Shown here piece by piece: positions 1-8,269 of a stretch of 64,000 bases of DNA. The stretch covers positions 744,001 to 808,000 of the forward strand of contig PHSQ01000001.1 in the NCBI GenBank assembly GCA_002862095.1, written 5' to 3'. Positions within the stretch are counted from its first letter, which is position 1. Each line of letters opens with the position of its first letter. The translations under genes were made by a program, and so were the position numbers. The DNA is from Methylocystis sp. KS32. GTDB lineage: Bacteria; Pseudomonadota; Alphaproteobacteria; Rhizobiales; Beijerinckiaceae. The notes under the pieces are model-generated. The model searched no databases and was not told the origin of the DNA. It saw nothing but the letters and a program-made list of their open reading frames with translations.

Positions 1-1
1 G

Positions 2-229
2 ACGCGTCGCAACGCAATCAGCCAGGTCATCGGCTTCATGTCGCTCGAAAACGGACTCATACTCGCCGCCACCGGCGCCAAGGGCATGCCGCTCGTGGTC
101 GAAATCAGCGTTGCATTCTCAGTCTTGATCGCTTTCATCGTGATCGGAATTTTTCTCTTCCGCATCCGCGAACGTTTCGACACCGTTGATATCCAAGAGC
201 TCGACCGCGTCCGCGGAGGCCGTCGATGA
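2..229 (+). CDS. HyfE-like membrane subunit of a hydrogenase-4-related complex (3' part)
   Basis: The frame is open to the left edge of the window, so only the C-terminal ~75 residues are present. They contain SLENGL, a hydrophobic segment (about LVVEISVAFSVLIAF) and FRIRERFDTVD, which match the C-terminus of HyfE, the small NuoK-like integral membrane subunit of hydrogenase-4-type complexes. The stop overlaps the next start (ATGA), so it is translationally coupled to the HyfF-like gene. The Met at 38 is internal and is probably not the true start. The remaining membrane subunits (HyfB- and HyfC-like) would be expected just upstream, outside the window. Confidence 0.8.
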   Translation, partial: TRRNAISQVIGFMSLENGLILAATGAKGMPLVVEISVAFSVLIAFIVIGIFLFRIRERFDTVDIQELDRVRGGRR

Positions 230-1674
230 ACATCCCCGCGTTTGAACCCGTCGACGCGTTGCTGATCGTCCCGGCCCTGTCGGCGGTCATTCTAGCGTTT
301 TTGTCCGGCTACCGGCTGACGTCCTACGTCAACTTTGTTTCTTCGGGCGTCGCTTTCTTTTTTGCGTGCGCTTTGCTGTTTCATCGACCTGCCGCGGGCA
401 ACTATCTTTTTGTCGATGACCTGAATGTCGTTTTTGTCGTGCTTTCGACCTTCATCGGTTTCACGACGAGCGCCTACAGCGCGAGCTATATCGGTCACGA
501 AATCGAGACAGGAAAATTAAGCCCCGCGCATGTCCGATTCTATCACGCCATGTACCAGTCGATGATGTTCGCCATGAATTTGGCGCTGCTCGCCAACAAC
601 ATCGGGTTGATGTGGGTCGCGGTCGAGTTCGCCACGCTCACGACGGTGTTGATGGTCGGCATCTATCGCACGCCAGAAGCGCTGGAGGCGGCCTGGAAGT
701 ATTTCATCCTGGGCAGCGTCGGCATCGCGCTCGCTCTCTTCGGCACGATCCTCGTCTATATGTCTGCGGAGCCGGTCCTCGGCGAGGGCTATGACGCCAT
801 GGTCTGGACGTCGTTGATGCAGCATGCGCCGGCGTTCAGCCCGAGATTGCTCAACGTCGCCTTCGTGTTTCTGATGTTGGGCTATGGCACGAAAGTTGGC
901 CTTGTTCCGATGCATGCGTGGCTTCCGGACGCCCATGCGGAGGGACCAACGCCAATCTCAGCGGTTCTCTCGGGTCTTCTGCTCAACGTCGCGCTCTATG
1001 CGGTTTTGCGCTTCAAAATGCTGCTCGCCGCCAACACCGCGGCGATCGCGCCGGGACCGCTCATGATCGCGCTCGGACTTGCGTCGCTGATCTTCGCCGG
1101 CTTCATGCTCTACCGCCGCGACGACATCAAGCGATTGTTCGCCTATTCGTCGATCGAGCACATGGGGATCATCACCTTCGCTTTCGGCATGGGCGGGCCT
1201 CTCGCCAATTTCGCCGGACTGTTGCACATGACGATGCATAGTCTCACCAAGTCGGCGATCTTTTTCGCCGTCGGTCACATCGCTCAAGTCAAAGGGACGC
1301 AGAAGCTCGCCAATATTCGTGGGCTGACCGAAAGCCACCCCGTGCTCGGTTGGGCGCTCGTCGCGGGAGTCATGGCCATCGCTGGCCTGCCGCCGTTCGG
1401 CGTCTTCATGAGCGAGTTTCTGGTCGTGAGTTCGACATTCGCGCGCCAGCCGCTGCTCGCCATTCCGCTCGCCTTTGGACTGTTAGTGGCGTTCGGCGCG
1501 TTGTTGATGCGCCTTATCGAATTGGCTTTCGGGGAGCCCTCGGAGTCGATCGGCGAGGTCGAAGCTTCAGTTGTTCCACTCTACTTCCATCTGGCGCTGG
1601 TGTTGCTGGTTGGGCTTTGGCTGGAGCCTCATGTCGCGGCGTGGTTCCAGAATGTTGCGGCGTCGCTCGGTTAG
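226..1674 (+). CDS. HyfF-like proton-antiporter-type subunit (NuoL/M/N family)
   Basis: A 482-residue polytopic membrane protein of the Proton_antipo_M (NuoL/NuoM/MrpA/HyfF) family. Diagnostic stretches are WVAVEFATL (the conserved TM5 glutamate), AWKYFILGSVG (lysine), VPMHAWLPDAHAEGPTPIS and HSLTKSAIFF (channel lysine), so the residues thought to carry protons in complex I antiporter subunits are kept. It is slightly shorter than E. coli HyfF (about 526 aa). It overlaps the HyfE-like gene by 4 bp and is followed after 25 bp by the HyfG-like gene. Its inferred role is coupling electron transfer, or a conformational change in the peripheral arm, to H+ or Na+ movement across the inner membrane. 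Confidence 0.85.
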   Translation: MNIPAFEPVDALLIVPALSAVILAFLSGYRLTSYVNFVSSGVAFFFACALLFHRPAAGNYLFVDDLNVVFVVLSTFIGFTTSAYSASYIGHEIETGKLSPAHVRFYHAMYQSMMFAMNLALLANNIGLMWVAVEFATLTTVLMVGIYRTPEALEAAWKYFILGSVGIALALFGTILVYMSAEPVLGEGYDAMVWTSLMQHAPAFSPRLLNVAFVFLMLGYGTKVGLVPMHAWLPDAHAEGPTPISAVLSGLLLNVALYAVLRFKMLLAANTAAIAPGPLMIALGLASLIFAGFMLYRRDDIKRLFAYSSIEHMGIITFAFGMGGPLANFAGLLHMTMHSLTKSAIFFAVGHIAQVKGTQKLANIRGLTESHPVLGWALVAGVMAIAGLPPFGVFMSEFLVVSSTFARQPLLAIPLAFGLLVAFGALLMRLIELAFGEPSESIGEVEASVVPLYFHLALVLLVGLWLEPHVAAWFQNVAASLG

Positions 1675-1699
1675 GGCGCAGGAGCAGGAGATAGGGGTC

Positions 1700-3217
1700 A
1701 TGATATCGCTGCAAGCGACGATGCGAGGAGGGCGCGCGGTCCAAGACTCCCGGCCCTGGCCGCGTCATGTGATCGATCAGACCGGCTGGCTGCGTGTGAT
1801 TCGCGAAATCAGCAAGGGCCACGGCGACATGCTGGACCTGTGGAGCGACGGCGTCGATGTCCACATGCTCATATTGGATCATGAGTCGTCGGACATCGGG
1901 ATCGTCACTATCGAATGTCCGAACGGCCGATTTCCTTCTGCCGGCCACATGCATCCACCGGCTTTGCGGCTGGAGCGCGCGATTCGCGACATTTACGGAA
2001 TCGACGCGGACGGCTCGTCCGATGAGCGGAAATGGCTCGATCATGGGCGCTGGGGGGTGCGACGCCCCGGCGTCAAGGCGGAGCCGTCCGAAGCATCGGG
2101 TGACGCCTACGCTTTTCTTGCTGCGGAAGGCGCGCCGCTCCACCAAATTCCCGTGGGGCCGATTCATGCCGGCATCATCGAACCGGGTCATTTCCGATTT
2201 TCAGCAAACGGGGAGGTTGTGGTCCGATTAGAGGAGCGGCTCGGATATGCCCATAAGGGCATAGAGGGACTGATGGTCGATGCGCCGCTCGATCGAGCCG
2301 CGCGTCTCGCGGGCCGCGTCTCGGGCGACAGCACCGTCGCCTATTCGCTGGCTTTTGCTCACGCTGTCGAATCCGCGCTGGAGATCGAGGTCCCGCCTCG
2401 CGCCATCTATCTACGCGCTTTGATGGCCGAACTCGAGCGCCTCGCCAATCACATCGGCGACATTGGCGGGATATGCAACGACGCCTCCTTTTCCTTGATG
2501 CACACGCATTGCGCAATTCTACGCGAACGGGTTCTCAGGGCTTCGCAGCTGTGTTTCGGCCACAGGCTGATGATGGACCGCGTCGTGCCGGGCGGCGTCG
2601 CCAGCGATTTGACCATGGAAGGCGCAGTGGCGTTGCACGCTTTGCTGAGCGGAGCGAAAAAAATCATTCCACGTTTCATCGAACTCTTTGGCGATACGAC
2701 GTCCATACAGGATCGCACCGTCGGAGCCGGGCGTCTGCGCTCCGAACTGGCGAAGCAATATGGCTGCGGAGGCGTCATCGGGCGCTCGTCCGGCCGCAAC
2801 TTCGATGCGCGCCGTCACCCGGGCTACGCGCCGTACCCGGAACTCTCCTTCAAGGTCGCTTCCGCTCATGCAGGCGATGTCGACGCGCGGGTCTGGCTGC
2901 GTTTCGACGAGATCAAAGCGTCCTTTGGCCTGATGGAGCAGATTCTCGACCAGGCGCCGCAAGGACCAATTCGGATCGAGAGTCTGCCGACGTCGAGCGA
3001 GACGTGCGAAGGCGCCGCACTGATCGAGGGTTTTCGCGGCGACATCTTCGTCTGGGTCAGACTTGGAGCCGCAGGCGCCGTGCAGCGCTGCCATCTTCGC
3101 GATCCGTCCTGGTTCCAATGGCCGCTGCTCGAAGCAGTGATCGAGGGGAACATCGTCGCCGATTTTCCCCTCTGCAATAAGTCGTTCAACTGTTCCTTTT
3201 CCGGGCACGACCTATAG
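1700..3217 (+). CDS. HyfG-like large subunit (NuoC-NuoD type) without nickel-binding cysteines
   Basis: I chose the ATG at 1700 because it follows AGGAG with 9-bp spacing; the frame is open further upstream into the HyfF-like gene. The 505-aa protein has a NuoC-like N-terminal part (about residues 1-120) and a NuoD/HyfG-like part (about 150-505). In [NiFe] hydrogenases the first ligand motif is RxCGxC; here it is RVSGDS (residues 206-211), with both cysteines replaced by serine. The C-terminal DPCxxC motif is replaced by sequence ending SFNCSFSGHDL, which aligns best with no cysteine at either ligand position. The protein therefore cannot hold a normal NiFe site. Similar subunits belong to the energy-converting-hydrogenase-related (Ehr) complexes; their substrate is unknown to me. 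Confidence 0.85.
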   Translation: MISLQATMRGGRAVQDSRPWPRHVIDQTGWLRVIREISKGHGDMLDLWSDGVDVHMLILDHESSDIGIVTIECPNGRFPSAGHMHPPALRLERAIRDIYGIDADGSSDERKWLDHGRWGVRRPGVKAEPSEASGDAYAFLAAEGAPLHQIPVGPIHAGIIEPGHFRFSANGEVVVRLEERLGYAHKGIEGLMVDAPLDRAARLAGRVSGDSTVAYSLAFAHAVESALEIEVPPRAIYLRALMAELERLANHIGDIGGICNDASFSLMHTHCAILRERVLRASQLCFGHRLMMDRVVPGGVASDLTMEGAVALHALLSGAKKIIPRFIELFGDTTSIQDRTVGAGRLRSELAKQYGCGGVIGRSSGRNFDARRHPGYAPYPELSFKVASAHAGDVDARVWLRFDEIKASFGLMEQILDQAPQGPIRIESLPTSSETCEGAALIEGFRGDIFVWVRLGAAGAVQRCHLRDPSWFQWPLLEAVIEGNIVADFPLCNKSFNCSFSGHDL

Positions 3218-3230
3218 AGGATAGGCGACG

Positions 3231-3746
3231 ATGCGCAAATTTCTATTCCAGGGGCTGCTTCGTTCGCCCTTGACCGAGCCGGTTCCGACGCCCGCCGATG
3301 CCGCCGTCGCGGAACTCGCAGACGCCCTTGCGAAAGCGAGCCGTCGCAGACTCGGCCGCAGCCTGTCGATCCGTGAAGTGGACGCCGGCTCATGCAATGG
3401 CTGTGAACTGGAAATTCATGCGCTTGGCAACGCGTTCTACGATCTCGAAAGATTCGGATTGCGGTTCGTCGCATCGCCACGACATGCCGACGTTCTCCTG
3501 GTGACGGGTCCCGTGACGAAGAACATGCGCGAGGCGCTGGAGCGAACTTATGCCGCGACGCCCGATCCGAAATGGGTTGTCGCCGTCGGCGATTGCGCCT
3601 TTGATGGCGGCGTCTTTGCCGGGAGCTACGCCTGCGTCGGCGCCGTCTCCGAAGTAATCCCCGTCGACCTCCACATACGCGGATGTCCGCCCGATCCGGT
3701 CACCCTATTGCAAGGCCTCATCGCGCTCGTCGAACCTCGAATGTAA
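3231..3746 (+). CDS. HyfI/NuoB-like small subunit with one [4Fe-4S] cluster
   Basis: This 171-aa protein matches HyfI/HycG/NuoB. The four ligands of the proximal (N2-type) iron-sulfur cluster are visible: SCNGCE (Cys55, Cys58), GDCAFDG (Cys122) and RGCPPDP (Cys152). Electron-transfer capacity thus seems to be kept although the partner large subunit has lost its NiFe ligands. The gene starts 13 bp after the HyfG-like stop and ends the operon. No ferredoxin-like HyfH, maturation (hyp) or formate dehydrogenase gene follows; an IS remnant begins about 40 bp downstream. Confidence 0.85.
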   Translation: MRKFLFQGLLRSPLTEPVPTPADAAVAELADALAKASRRRLGRSLSIREVDAGSCNGCELEIHALGNAFYDLERFGLRFVASPRHADVLLVTGPVTKNMREALERTYAATPDPKWVVAVGDCAFDGGVFAGSYACVGAVSEVIPVDLHIRGCPPDPVTLLQGLIALVEPRM

Positions 3747-3784
3747 CGGATCGAACATGGTTTCTCTGCCGGAACCGCGGAACG

Positions 3785-4140
3785 CGAGAGCCCGAGTTGG
3801 GGTTGGAATTGCACCGCCGACATGCCGGTCGTCTGGCTGGCGACGAGATAAGCGGCCCAGAACCATGCGCTCAGCGGAGTGTGCGAGCGCTCCATGACGG
3901 TCCCCGCCGTCAGTCCCGTCTGGCGGCGGCACTTGCGGCAAGTCAGGATGGCCGGCCGCGTGGCGATGCGAAACGGTTCGCCGACTTCCCCGCAATGAGG
4001 GCAGGTGAAACCCTCGGCCCAGGGGGCCTTTTCGAGATAGCTGGCGCACGCTGCGTCATCCGGAAAAAGCTACTGGAATTCGGCGAGCGATTCCGGAAAC
4101 GCCAGTCCCGCGCGGTCGAGAACCTCCCTCGCCGCAACGC
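3785..4140 (-). pseudogene. IS1595-family transposase remnant
   Basis: Reading the minus strand gives a recognisable IS1595-type N-terminus: LDRAGLAFPESLAEFQ, then an in-frame TAG, then LFPDDAACASYLEKAPWAEG, a zinc-ribbon CPHCGE...LTCRKCRRQTG, and TAGTVMERSHTPLSAWFWAA ending near LGLSR. After that the similarity stops, so the catalytic domain is missing and the open part is interrupted by the TAG. It is a dead fragment. It lies just downstream of the hydrogenase-related operon on the opposite strand. Confidence 0.8.
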
Positions 4141-4216
4141 CTCATTCGATCGAAGACCAGCGTCTAACTACATCTAGCGGCTGTATGCGCCAACCGGATA
4201 GGCGCGGTTCGAACGA

Positions 4217-4289
4217 TGAGAAATCGCCCAAACTCAAAAGGTTGGAGAGAATTCCGGAAAAGTCCATCAACTTTTGCGGAATTCTCTAT
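4217..4289. repeat. Decayed copy of the dispersed three-hairpin repeat
   Basis: The stretch reads GAGAAATCGCCCAAACTC ... AAAAGTCCATCAACTTTTGC ... AATTCTCTAT. It follows the order of the conserved repeat seen at 17262, 23192, 33576 and 54825 (AGAAATCGCTCCAGATTC, then AAAAAGTCTATCAACTTTTT, then a GGATTTTGCTCT-like end) with many substitutions. The first hairpin is missing. It ends next to the decarboxylase stop codon and could form a weak hairpin there. Confidence 0.6.
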
Positions 4290-4290
4290 G

Positions 4291-5850
4291 TCAATCCTGC
4301 GACAACCTTGTCCGCCCCGGTCCCCGCGGCGCCGCCGCGAGCGGTTCGGGATGAGGCTCGCGCAACGCCTGCCGCCGCACGGCCTCCAAAAGCTCCATGA
4401 AACGATCGATATCCGCCTTATGGGTTCGGTGGTTGATGATCGCCGCCCGGATCGCCGGCACGCCGTCGAGGATGGTCAGCGACGGCGCCGCCTCGCCGCT
4501 CTCATGCAAGTCCATCACGATCTCGCGAGCGAGGCTGCCGTCGGCGTCTTCGGCGACGCCGAAGCAGACGATATTCAGCGTGACCGGAGCGCGCATGACG
4601 AAATTCGGCGACGCCTCGATCAACGCCTCCAGGCGGCGCGCCATGTGGCAGGTCTGTTCGATGCAGGCGCCGAGCAACTCGACCCCATAAGTCTCGATGG
4701 TGAACCAGGTTTTTAAGGCTCGGAAACCGCGCGACAGGTCGGGGCCGAGATCACAAGGCCAGGTCTCTCCGGCGGCGAGCCCTCGCGGCGCGCGGGAAAG
4801 ATAGGCGGCGTCCGCCGCGAAGGCGCGTCGGTGGGTTTGCGGGTCGCGGACCAAGAAAAATCCTGCGTCGTAGGGCACATGCAGCCATTTGTGGAAGTCG
4901 AAGGCGATGCTGTCGGCTCGCTCCAACCCCTTAACCAAGGGTTTAAGCGCAGGCGAAAGCGCCGCCAGAGCGCCAAAAGCGCCGTCGACATGAAACCACA
5001 CCTCTTCCTCGCTCGCGACATCGGCCAGGGCGTCGAGATCGTCGATGGCCCCAGTGTCGACCGTGCCTGCGGTGCCTACGATCAGGAAAGGGGTCAGACC
5101 GGCCGCTCGGTCGGCGGCGATGGCGTGCTGAAGATCGCTGACGCGCATGGCGCGGCGCTCGTCGGAGGCGATCAAACGCAAATGCCGCGCGCCGAGGCCC
5201 GAAAGCTCCATCGCCTGGCGGACGCAATTATGCACCTCGCGGGAGGCATAGGCGACCAGAACGGAATCCAGCGCGCCGAGGCCGTTGAGGCGGACATTTT
5301 TCCCGCCGGCGGCGCGCTCGCGCGCAACAAGGAGCGAGAGGAAATTCGCCATCGACGCGCCGGTCACGAAAATGCCCGAGGCGTCGGGCGGGAAGCCGAA
5401 GGCCTGCGCCATCCACAGAGCGATCTGGCGCTCCACGTCGAGCGCGATATGGTTGCGTCCGCCGCAATTGGAGTCGAGCCCGGCGGCAAGCATTTCCGCC
5501 ACCATGCCGACCGGAGTGCCGGCCCCCTGCACCCAGCCCATGAACAGGGGATGGGTGTTGCCGATGGCGTAGGGCTTTATATATGCGTCGAAATCCGCGA
5601 GCGTGCGGGAAAAATCCCGACCCTTGAGCGGGAGTTCGCGGCGAAAGCGCGCTTTGACTTCCGCGCTCGCCTCGCGCCAGACCGGGCGCTCCCGGACATC
5701 GCGGATATGGTCGATCATCGCATCCAACGCGCCATGCGCTTGGGCGCGAAACACTTCCCAATCCGTCGGGTCCAGATCCTTGGCGTCGCTCATGCTGTCC
5801 GGGTTGCCTGCAAGAAAGAAGGCGCCCGCAGGGGCGGGTGATCTGTCCAT
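4291..5850 (-). CDS. Pyridoxal-phosphate-dependent (group II / aromatic-type) amino acid decarboxylase
   Basis: A fold-type I PLP enzyme of the AADC/tyrosine/glutamate decarboxylase family, of typical size (519 aa from the first ATG). Visible landmarks are HPLFMGWVQGAGTP near the substrate pocket, VTGASMANFLSLL (cofactor phosphate region), VHNCVRQAMELSG, FHVDGAFGA (the Asp contacting the pyridine nitrogen) and DFHKWLHVPYDAG with the Schiff-base lysine (Lys321). The substrate amino acid cannot be assigned. Either the ATG at 5850 (GGGAG upstream) or the ATG at 5793 (MSDAKDLDPTDW) could be the start. The gene stands alone, transcribed in the same direction as msrA. Confidence 0.85.
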   Translation of the reverse strand: MDRSPAPAGAFFLAGNPDSMSDAKDLDPTDWEVFRAQAHGALDAMIDHIRDVRERPVWREASAEVKARFRRELPLKGRDFSRTLADFDAYIKPYAIGNTHPLFMGWVQGAGTPVGMVAEMLAAGLDSNCGGRNHIALDVERQIALWMAQAFGFPPDASGIFVTGASMANFLSLLVARERAAGGKNVRLNGLGALDSVLVAYASREVHNCVRQAMELSGLGARHLRLIASDERRAMRVSDLQHAIAADRAAGLTPFLIVGTAGTVDTGAIDDLDALADVASEEEVWFHVDGAFGALAALSPALKPLVKGLERADSIAFDFHKWLHVPYDAGFFLVRDPQTHRRAFAADAAYLSRAPRGLAAGETWPCDLGPDLSRGFRALKTWFTIETYGVELLGACIEQTCHMARRLEALIEASPNFVMRAPVTLNIVCFGVAEDADGSLAREIVMDLHESGEAAPSLTILDGVPAIRAAIINHRTHKADIDRFMELLEAVRRQALREPHPEPLAAAPRGPGRTRLSQD

Positions 5851-5964
5851 TCGCCGCGCGTCTCCCAGCGGTCAGGCGGTCGCCGATCGTCTGAATGTGG
5901 AATAGCGGGATTTGGCCCGACTATGCAACAGCCCAGAGCGGCGCCGTGCGAGGCTGTCGAAAGG

Positions 5965-6609
5965 TTAAACTCCGGCGCCGACGGGACAGGCCACTCCCGT
6001 GCCGCCAAGCCCGCAATAGCCGTCCGGATGTTTGGCAAGATATTGCTGGTGTCCCTCCCCCGCGTAATAAAACGGGGGCGCAACGCCAATTTCCGTGCTG
6101 ATCCGGCCATATCCACGACTGGCGAGAGCGGCCTGATAAGCCTCGCGCGAAGCCCGCGCCCGGGCGAGTTGGTCGGCCGTATAGGTGAAAACAGCGGAAC
6201 GATATTGCGTTCCGACATCATTGCCTTGCCGCATTCCCTGCGTGGGGTCGTGGCTCTCCCAAAAGAGCCTGAGGAGATGTTCGAACGGTGTCTTGAGAGG
6301 ATCGTAAACCACGAGCGTCACCTCCGCATGTCCGGTTCGCCCCGTGCAGACGTCTTTATAAGTGGGATTGCGGGTCGCGCCTCCGGCGTAGCCGACCGCC
6401 GTGACATAAACGCCATCGCCCGCCTGCCAGAATTTCCGTTCAGCGCCCCAGAAACACCCCATCCCGAACAGCACGCGTTCGCTTCCCTCCGGAAAAGGTG
6501 GATCCAACGGGCGGCCCGAGACGAAATGCCGCTGGCCGTGCGCGACGGGCGTCGGGCGGTCCGGCAGGGGCGACGACGTTCCCGAAAAGAACTTCTCGAA
6601 GATGTCCAA
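5965..6609 (-). CDS. msrA: Peptide-methionine (S)-S-oxide reductase MsrA
   Basis: MsrA reduces methionine-S-sulfoxide in proteins with thioredoxin. The protein has the catalytic GMGCFWGAE motif (Cys52), GYAGG, and a C-terminal [12 protein letters not shown] segment carrying the resolving cysteines, as in the long E. coli-type enzymes. The reading frame starts at a TTG preceded by GAGGGG at 8-bp spacing. The next ATG falls inside the active-site motif, so TTG is the likely start. It is a cytosolic repair enzyme with no signal peptide. Confidence 0.93.
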   Translation of the reverse strand: MDIFEKFFSGTSSPLPDRPTPVAHGQRHFVSGRPLDPPFPEGSERVLFGMGCFWGAERKFWQAGDGVYVTAVGYAGGATRNPTYKDVCTGRTGHAEVTLVVYDPLKTPFEHLLRLFWESHDPTQGMRQGNDVGTQYRSAVFTYTADQLARARASREAYQAALASRGYGRISTEIGVAPPFYYAGEGHQQYLAKHPDGYCGLGGTGVACPVGAGV

Positions 6610-6633
6610 CTTATCAACCCCTCGGCGCGGGAG

Positions 6634-6951
6634 TCATCCGCTATATTCGGGCAAAGACCCAAGTTCGCCACGCTCCTTGTGGCTGACCACAAAAAGCGCG
6701 CCGCCCGCCGCGCACAGGGCGAGGCTGAACGGCATCACCGTGAATAGATAGAACAAAGTGCTCGATCCGACAGACCCGAGCGAAACTTCCAGTTCTTGCC
6801 TAACTTCCGGCCTCGTAGCCTGCAAAATCCCCGCGAGCGTAGTTACATAAAGGCTGCCGCCCGCGAGCGAACGCGCGCCGTCGGCGACAAGCGCCGCGAA
6901 ACCGCCGGCAAGGAGCAGAACGCCCGCAATTCGGACCAAGATTCGGAGCAT
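6634..6951 (-). CDS. Small two-TM membrane protein, unknown function
   Basis: This 105-aa protein has an N-terminal hydrophobic segment (about VRIAGVLLLAGGFAALVADG) and a second one near the C-terminus (about TLFYLFTVMPFSLALCAAGG). Both hydrophobic spans and the polar loop between them look like genuine coding sequence, and similar short proteins of unknown function occur in related alphaproteobacteria as far as I recall. It ends 24 bp upstream of the msrA start on the same strand, so the two may be co-transcribed. Confidence 0.65.
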   Translation of the reverse strand: MLRILVRIAGVLLLAGGFAALVADGARSLAGGSLYVTTLAGILQATRPEVRQELEVSLGSVGSSTLFYLFTVMPFSLALCAAGGALFVVSHKERGELGSLPEYSG

Positions 6952-7165
6952 GGGTCTCAGGTGGGAGAGCGTAAGCCTATCGTCCGAAGGACCTTATAAA
7001 TTGGTCATCTTCGTCTGTCCACGCGCTCCGGCCTTCTGGGGAGTGGCCCCGTGAGCCCTGGCGCGAAATATCGTGATGCGATTCGCTTTATTTATCAGGC
7101 CTGCTATGTGAAAACGAACCGAGTTGTGAGATTGTCCAAAATAAGGCTCTGCGGAATCCTGGCGC

Positions 7166-7858
7166 ATGAATCTCGCCGACATCTGGAATAAACTGCTCGA
7201 GCCTCCCAAAGGCCATTACCGGAGCTTCTTCGGCCTAACAGCCGAAAAGGCCATTCAGGCGATCGTCTCCAGGCTGCCGGGAGGCTTATCGCCCCGACAC
7301 CTGACTTATTTGGGCGTCGGCGGCGGGATCGTTACGGCCGTCGCACTGCTGGCCTGCCGGCAATCCCTCGCCTGGACGCCATTCATCCCCATCGGCGTGC
7401 TGGTGAACTGGCTGGGCACATCGCTCGACGGCCCGCTGGCGCGTGCGCGCCACCTGGAGCGCCCGAGCCTCGGCCTGCTCGACCACAGCGCGGACCTCGG
7501 GACGCAGCTCCTGATAATTCTCGCCTTTGGGTTTTCGCCATTTTTCTCTCTCGTGTCCGCCTCGGTCGTGCTGGCCTGCTATCTGCTCTTTTCGAGCTAC
7601 ACCTATATCCGGGCGACAGCGCGGGTTCCGGGACAAATGGCCTATATCGGCATAGGAACGACGGAGTTTCGGGTCCTGTTGGCGTTTTGGCCCTTCATTG
7701 CGCTCGCGCTCGGCGTCAACGAGCGCGGCGCGAATGGTTTGACGCGACTGGATGAGGTCGTGATCGCGCTCGGCAGTATGGCGGTCGGCGGCCTGATTAT
7801 AAAAATCATCCTCGACGCTCGAAAAATCGCCTTGTCGCGGGACAAGCAGGAGTTTTGA
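7166..7858 (+). CDS. CDP-alcohol phosphatidyltransferase-like membrane protein
   Basis: A 230-aa polytopic protein that resembles the CDP-alcohol phosphatidyltransferase family, which joins a CDP-linked diacylglycerol or alcohol to a second alcohol in phospholipid synthesis. The family signature D(x2)DG(x2)AR(x8)G(x3)D(x3)D is seen as TSLDGPLAR...LGLLDHSAD. The first aspartate is threonine and the glycine is displaced by one residue, while the other three aspartates remain. The active site is therefore atypical, and the substrate, or even activity, is uncertain. The 214-bp upstream gap separates it from a divergently transcribed gene. Confidence 0.75.
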   Translation: MNLADIWNKLLEPPKGHYRSFFGLTAEKAIQAIVSRLPGGLSPRHLTYLGVGGGIVTAVALLACRQSLAWTPFIPIGVLVNWLGTSLDGPLARARHLERPSLGLLDHSADLGTQLLIILAFGFSPFFSLVSASVVLACYLLFSSYTYIRATARVPGQMAYIGIGTTEFRVLLAFWPFIALALGVNERGANGLTRLDEVVIALGSMAVGGLIIKIILDARKIALSRDKQEF

Positions 7859-8269
7859 CCGCGGCGGCTTTACTCGCGCCGTTCCCGAATCCCGATTCAG
7901 AACTGCGAGGAAAGCGCATGCGCCATTTGCCGGGCTACGAAAGCCTGCGCGGCGTCGATCCCCGGAGCGGGGCGGCGCGGCGATGTGTCGCTGCGCGCTG
8001 GCGCTGGCGGATCTTGCCGAGCGGCAGCTTCCTTTTCCGCCCGCTGGTCGTCGCGCGGCGCGCCGCCGCGCCGCCGCGAACGGTCGTCAGCTACGGAGCC
8101 GAGAAGAAAGGATTCGCCCTTGGAAGGGGGAGCTTTTTCCGTCTTCGGCGCAAATACCTGATGATGCGCGAAAGGATTCATGTGGTGGAGATGCATTGCA
8201 AAGCCCGCGAGACCGTTTGCTTCCGCCGGTAATGTGACCCGCCGTGCTGACGCGAGGCTGTGGTCGTGC
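7859..8269. other. Intergenic stretch without a confident gene
   Basis: The main candidate is a minus-strand frame of 130 codons at 7897-8289, which overlaps the end of the DUF1614 gene by 20 bp. Its product is rich in His, Pro, Arg and Ala (for example HLHHMNPFAHHQVF) and matches no family I know. Competing plus-strand frames have no better features. I would not annotate a gene here without comparative support. Confidence 0.4.

Noticed and set aside
1571..1699. An upstream extension of the HyfG-like gene into the HyfF-like gene.
   Set aside because: The ATG at 1700 has a proper ribosome-binding site, and the extension (MFHSTSIWRWCC...) is the shifted frame of HyfF.
1700..3217. Annotation as an active [NiFe] hydrogenase large subunit.
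   Set aside because: Both cysteine-pair motifs needed to bind nickel are absent.
4831..5841. A 336-codon plus-strand frame opposite the PLP decarboxylase.
   Set aside because: It is the mirror of a gene with intact PLP motifs and has no features of its own.
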